Assembly (NCBI GenBank): GCA_965267435.1
Contig: OZ253960.1
Span: forward strand, 62,001-126,000
Direction of reading: 5' to 3'
Length of the DNA: 64,000 nt
DNA from: JAWPMT01 sp965267435
Lineage (GTDB): Bacteria > Bacteroidota > Bacteroidia > Cytophagales > Cyclobacteriaceae
The notes beneath the pieces are model-generated. The model ran no database searches. It saw only the letters and a program-made list of their open reading frames with translations, and was not told the origin of the DNA. How positions within the stretch are numbered: position 1 is the first letter of the stretch; every line of letters begins with the position of its first letter. Below are positions 60,950-64,000 of the stretch, one piece after another. The position numbers were made by a program, and so were the translations under genes.

Positions 60950-63352
60950 ATGCTCTTTTACCCTTCTGAGATCGAAACCAAGCTGGAGATTGACCTCATT
61001 CGTGAGTTCATCAAAACACATTGTAAAAGTGAAGCAGCAAAGGAGCGTGTGGATCGTGCGCGGCCATTAGAGAAGGTTGCCCAACTGGAGACCTTTTTGC
61101 AGCAAACCAGGGAAATGTTGGCAGCTGTTGGTTCTGGTGGCCTGCCCGTAAGCGGTTTTCAGGATCTCTTCCCCTTTCTGAAGAAGATCGGGACGAATGG
61201 TTCATTCCTGGAGGCTCATCAGCTGTCGACGGTCAAACAAGCCCTAATGACCCTGTATGAGTGGACACAGTTCCTGAAAAAGAACATTGCCGAGTATCCC
61301 GCTCTGGGCAAACTCACCCATGGATTCATCTCCGACCGGGATCTGGTGGACGAGATTGATACCAAGATCGATGAAAACGGGGAAGTGAGGGACAATGCCA
61401 CCCCGGAGCTTAGTCAGATACGGCGCCGGATTCTGAATGCTGAGCGGCAGGTTCGAAGTGTAATTCACAAGGTGCTCGAACAGTCGAAGAAGAGTGAATT
61501 CACTGATGAGGAGGGTACAGTCACTATTCGCGATGGTAGGCTGGTTATTCCCGTCAAAGCGGAATTCAAAAGGAAATTCGCTGGCTTTGTGCACGATGAG
61601 AGTTCGACTGGCCAGACCGTATTTATGGAGCCGACGGAAGTGCTGGAACTCAACAATGAAGTGCGGGAACTACGCTATGCCGAGAAGCGAGAGATTGTGC
61701 GCATTCTGACCTCTTTGGCAGATGGCATTCGTGAGCGGTTGCCGGACCTTGAGAAGGGAAGCGAATTCCTGATCCGGTTGGACTTCATTCATGCCAAGGC
61801 CCAGTTTGCTAGAACTTTTGAGGCAGTTGTCCCCACGATAGGAGAGAAGGGACAATTCAAGATCAAGGGTGGGAGACACCCAATATTGTGGAAGCGGCAC
61901 AGAGACCTTGGCAAGGATGTCGTACCGCTGGACATTGACTTTTCAAGCGAACTACGACTCATCGTCATTTCCGGACCCAATGCTGGTGGAAAGTCGGTGG
62001 CACTGAAGACGGTCGGCATACTCCAATACATGGCGCAGTGCGGGTTTCCTGTCACCGCGCAGGAGGATTCGGTCTTTTCAGTATTTCGCAATTACTTCAT
62101 CGATATCGGGGACTCGCAGTCTTTGGAGAATGATCTCAGTACGTACAGTTCGCACCTCAAGGCGATGCAGTACTTCTCTGAGTATGCAGATAAAAAAACG
62201 CTCGTCCTGATCGACGAATTTGGCACAGGCACTGAGCCACAATTCGGGGGCGCCATTGCGGAAGCTATTCTAGCCAGCCTCAACAAGGCGAGATGTCAGG
62301 GCGTGGTGACGACACATTACAGCAACTTGAAGGATTTTGCCGAGAAAAATCATGGTGTCGTCAATGCGGCCATGCGATATGATACGGACAAATTGGAACC
62401 GCTTTTTCAACTGGAGATCGGGAAGCCGGGAAGCTCGTTCGCTTTTGAGATCGCTACAAAGATCGGCATCAGAAAACAGATCCTTCAAGATGCGCGCAAA
62501 TTGGTTGGTGCGGATCATGTGTCTTACGACAGGCTGTTGGGTAGGCTGGATTCAGAGAAAGCGAAGTTTGAGCGCAGCAACAAGCAACTACTTGCTGAGA
62601 AGGCTGATGTTCTGCAATTGCGGAAGGACTACGAGGCGCTCAAGGCACTTGTAGAGCGGGACAAGCGGGCAGTGATAAAAGAAGCAAAGGCCGAAGCGGC
62701 TCGGATAGTGGATTCGGCGAATCGGGAAGTGGAGAAAACGATACGGGAGATCAAGGAGGCACAGGCGGAGAAGTCCGCAACGAAGAAGAGCCGAGAGAAG
62801 CTGGCCGATTTCGGCAACAAGATGAAGAAGGAGGCGCCGAAACCGAAGACCCCCCGACCATCGGAGCCAAAAGCCGATCCAGAGCTCTCTAAGCCCATCG
62901 TAGTGGGAGACAAGGTAAGAGTCAAGGGGCAAGAGACCATCGGCGAGGTGTACTCGATGAAAGGGAAACAGGCGGAGGTCGCATTTGGTGATCTCAAGTC
63001 TTTCATTACCCTCAGCAAGCTCGAGAAGGTGTCCAATCGTCAGGCCAAGAAACAACAGAAAGCCGAGGTCAAGCTCTCGTCGCTCAAGCTGGACAAGAAG
63101 ATGTCCGACTTCTCGCACGAGTTGGATGTGCGCGGAAAAAGGGCCGAGGAAGTGCTGCCGCTGGTTGACAAAAAGCTGGATGACGCACTGGTCCTCGGGA
63201 TCAAAGAGCTTCGGGTGCTGCACGGCAAAGGCCACGGGATCCTCAAGGATATCATCAGAAACCATCTACGGGACGACAATCATGTCCTCAGTATGGCTGA
63301 TGAGCACGCGGACCGCGGCGGTAGTGGTATTACCATCATTACACTGGCATGA
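60950..63352 (+). CDS. mutS2: Endonuclease MutS2
   Basis: 800 aa. An ABC-type MutS ATPase has Walker A GPNAGGKSV at about 343-351 and Walker B LVLIDEFGTGTEP; a coiled coil (QLLAEKADVLQLRKDYEAL) and a C-terminal Smr nuclease domain with LDVRGKRAEEVLPLV and LRVLHGKGHGIL follow. MutS2 acts on branched DNA and on collided ribosomes; it lacks MutS mismatch-binding domain I. The ATG was chosen as the first after the lipoprotein stop, giving the standard start FYPSEIETKLEID. Confidence 0.94.
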   Translation: MLFYPSEIETKLEIDLIREFIKTHCKSEAAKERVDRARPLEKVAQLETFLQQTREMLAAVGSGGLPVSGFQDLFPFLKKIGTNGSFLEAHQLSTVKQALMTLYEWTQFLKKNIAEYPALGKLTHGFISDRDLVDEIDTKIDENGEVRDNATPELSQIRRRILNAERQVRSVIHKVLEQSKKSEFTDEEGTVTIRDGRLVIPVKAEFKRKFAGFVHDESSTGQTVFMEPTEVLELNNEVRELRYAEKREIVRILTSLADGIRERLPDLEKGSEFLIRLDFIHAKAQFARTFEAVVPTIGEKGQFKIKGGRHPILWKRHRDLGKDVVPLDIDFSSELRLIVISGPNAGGKSVALKTVGILQYMAQCGFPVTAQEDSVFSVFRNYFIDIGDSQSLENDLSTYSSHLKAMQYFSEYADKKTLVLIDEFGTGTEPQFGGAIAEAILASLNKARCQGVVTTHYSNLKDFAEKNHGVVNAAMRYDTDKLEPLFQLEIGKPGSSFAFEIATKIGIRKQILQDARKLVGADHVSYDRLLGRLDSEKAKFERSNKQLLAEKADVLQLRKDYEALKALVERDKRAVIKEAKAEAARIVDSANREVEKTIREIKEAQAEKSATKKSREKLADFGNKMKKEAPKPKTPRPSEPKADPELSKPIVVGDKVRVKGQETIGEVYSMKGKQAEVAFGDLKSFITLSKLEKVSNRQAKKQQKAEVKLSSLKLDKKMSDFSHELDVRGKRAEEVLPLVDKKLDDALVLGIKELRVLHGKGHGILKDIIRNHLRDDNHVLSMADEHADRGGSGITIITLA

Positions 63353-63588
63353 GGGAATACACCAGAAGCCAGCTTGCTTTGCACAACGGCACCGAAAAGG
63401 AAACGGTATGGATCGCTTACGATGGGGTGATCTACGACGTGTCCGCCAGTCGCCTGTGGCGCGATGGGAAGCACTACGAGCATTGGGCTGGTCAGGACCT
63501 TACCAGTGAGCTGTCAGAGGCTCCCCATACGGACTTTGTTTTTGACCGGATGCCCAAGGTCGGGATCCTGAAAACCTCCGAACAATGA
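63349..63588 (+). CDS. Cytochrome b5-like heme/steroid-binding protein
   Basis: 79 aa. REYTRSQLALHNG and VWIAYDGVIYDVSASRLWRDGKHYEHWAGQDLT fit the small bacterial Cyt-b5-fold proteins, in which KHYEHWAGQDL replaces the classic HPGG motif. His residues in GKHYEH and APH could be heme ligands. Soluble. The ATG overlaps the mutS2 stop (ATGA) and its stop overlaps the next ATG, a coupled run of three. Confidence 0.8.
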   Translation: MREYTRSQLALHNGTEKETVWIAYDGVIYDVSASRLWRDGKHYEHWAGQDLTSELSEAPHTDFVFDRMPKVGILKTSEQ

Positions 63589-64000
63589 TACTCATCGGTG
63601 AAGCAGGTGGGACGAAGGTTGACTGGCGCATGCTTGAGGGCGAAGAGATGGCCACAACAAGCACTCGGGGCTTCAATGCTACACTGGTAGAGGAGGTGTC
63701 ATTCTTGGCGGAGCTGCAAGGAGAAATACAGGACGCATCCCAGGTGACATCCATTCATTTCTACGCCGCCGGGATACGAACAGGCGATGACAAGCGTCGA
63801 GTGGCGGACTGCTTTCACCGGGATTTCCCGCATGCTACTGTCGAGGTGTCCTCAGATACGTTGGCCGCTGCGCGAGGATTGCTAGGGACAAAAGGCGGTT
63901 GGGTCGGTTTCATCGGCACAGGATCCGGACTTGCCCAATACGATGGTAGGGAGATCATTCATCAGGTCCCCTCCCTGGGATACATCCTGGGGGATGAGGG
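63585..64000 (+). CDS. N-acetylglucosamine kinase-like ASKHA protein, cut by window end
   Basis: The first 138 residues are visible. ILIGEAGGTKVDWRML is the phosphate-1 loop of the BadF/BadG/GlcNAc-kinase group and GFIGTGSGLAQYDG the phosphate-2 loop, followed by PSLGYILGDEG. The expected reaction is phosphorylation of an amino sugar with ATP, as in cell-wall recycling. ATG overlaps the stop of the cytochrome b5-like gene. Confidence 0.82.
   Translation, partial: MILIGEAGGTKVDWRMLEGEEMATTSTRGFNATLVEEVSFLAELQGEIQDASQVTSIHFYAAGIRTGDDKRRVADCFHRDFPHATVEVSSDTLAAARGLLGTKGGWVGFIGTGSGLAQYDGREIIHQVPSLGYILGDE

Overview
The window looks like a chromosomal segment of a Bacteroidota bacterium, most likely Cytophagales-like (inference). 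Supporting signs are two giant secreted proteins ending in type IX secretion (T9SS) sorting domains, a PorP/SprF-family protein, a PD40/TPR protein, many Bacteroidota-typical families (DUF3822, DUF4252 twice, DUF4296, DUF4159, DUF3667, DUF1573, GH3-like), Bat-type VWA/DUF58 genes, and several TAnnTTTG promoter elements typical of this phylum. No tRNA, rRNA, CRISPR array, transposase or prophage gene was seen.

Layout. 1-5000: a methyltransferase cut by the window edge, a 0.8-kb noncoding array of about 349-bp direct repeats, an esterase, a second methyltransferase, a kelch protein, then a repeat-rich intergenic stretch. 5005-9393 (minus): mtaB, an FAH-family hydrolase, an M23 peptidase and bcp. 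9738-21115 (plus): a T9SS cassette of a 1,486-aa adhesin with nine 82-aa repeats (type A sorting domain), a 1,411-aa FN3/LamG/Ig-like protein (type B sorting domain), a PorP/SprF-like outer-membrane protein and a PorE-like TPR/PD40 protein whose C-terminus looks SPOR-like rather than OmpA-like. A secreted TPR-CHAT protease converges on the cassette with a 2-bp gap. 23967-28915: lipoprotein, DUF4159, HAD phosphatase, GH63-like glycosidase. 29039-33721: guaA, a TPR/periplasmic-binding-fold protein, hemL.

33701-36885 (minus): a tightly overlapping chain nfeD-type protease, kdsB, a 54-aa membrane protein and a DUF3667 protein. 36966-40942: DUF4905-like protein, LysM/DPBB protein, DUF2400, pyrE (minus), NUDIX. 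40989-45674 (mostly minus): VOC protein, coaD, DUF3822, a pilin-like membrane protein, NUDIX, DUF1573 (plus), DUF423, PLP-homeostasis protein. 45781-47955: GH3-like enzyme abutting a LysE exporter. 48866-52682: ECF sigma factor, putative anti-sigma, two DUF4252 proteins and an ABC exporter. 53049-57125: three beta-barrel proteins and an APH-type kinase. 57280-60490 (minus): Bat-type genes with no moxR beside them. 60541-64000: DUF4296 lipoprotein, mutS2, a cytochrome b5-like protein and a GlcNAc-kinase-like gene cut by the window end.

Most of the window is housekeeping or envelope biology. The most distinctive region is 9.7-23.8 kb, where recently expanded surface-protein repeats, a probable dedicated T9SS partner pair and a caspase-like CHAT protein sit together. 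Coordinates were read by eye and starts marked as uncertain are choices between candidates.
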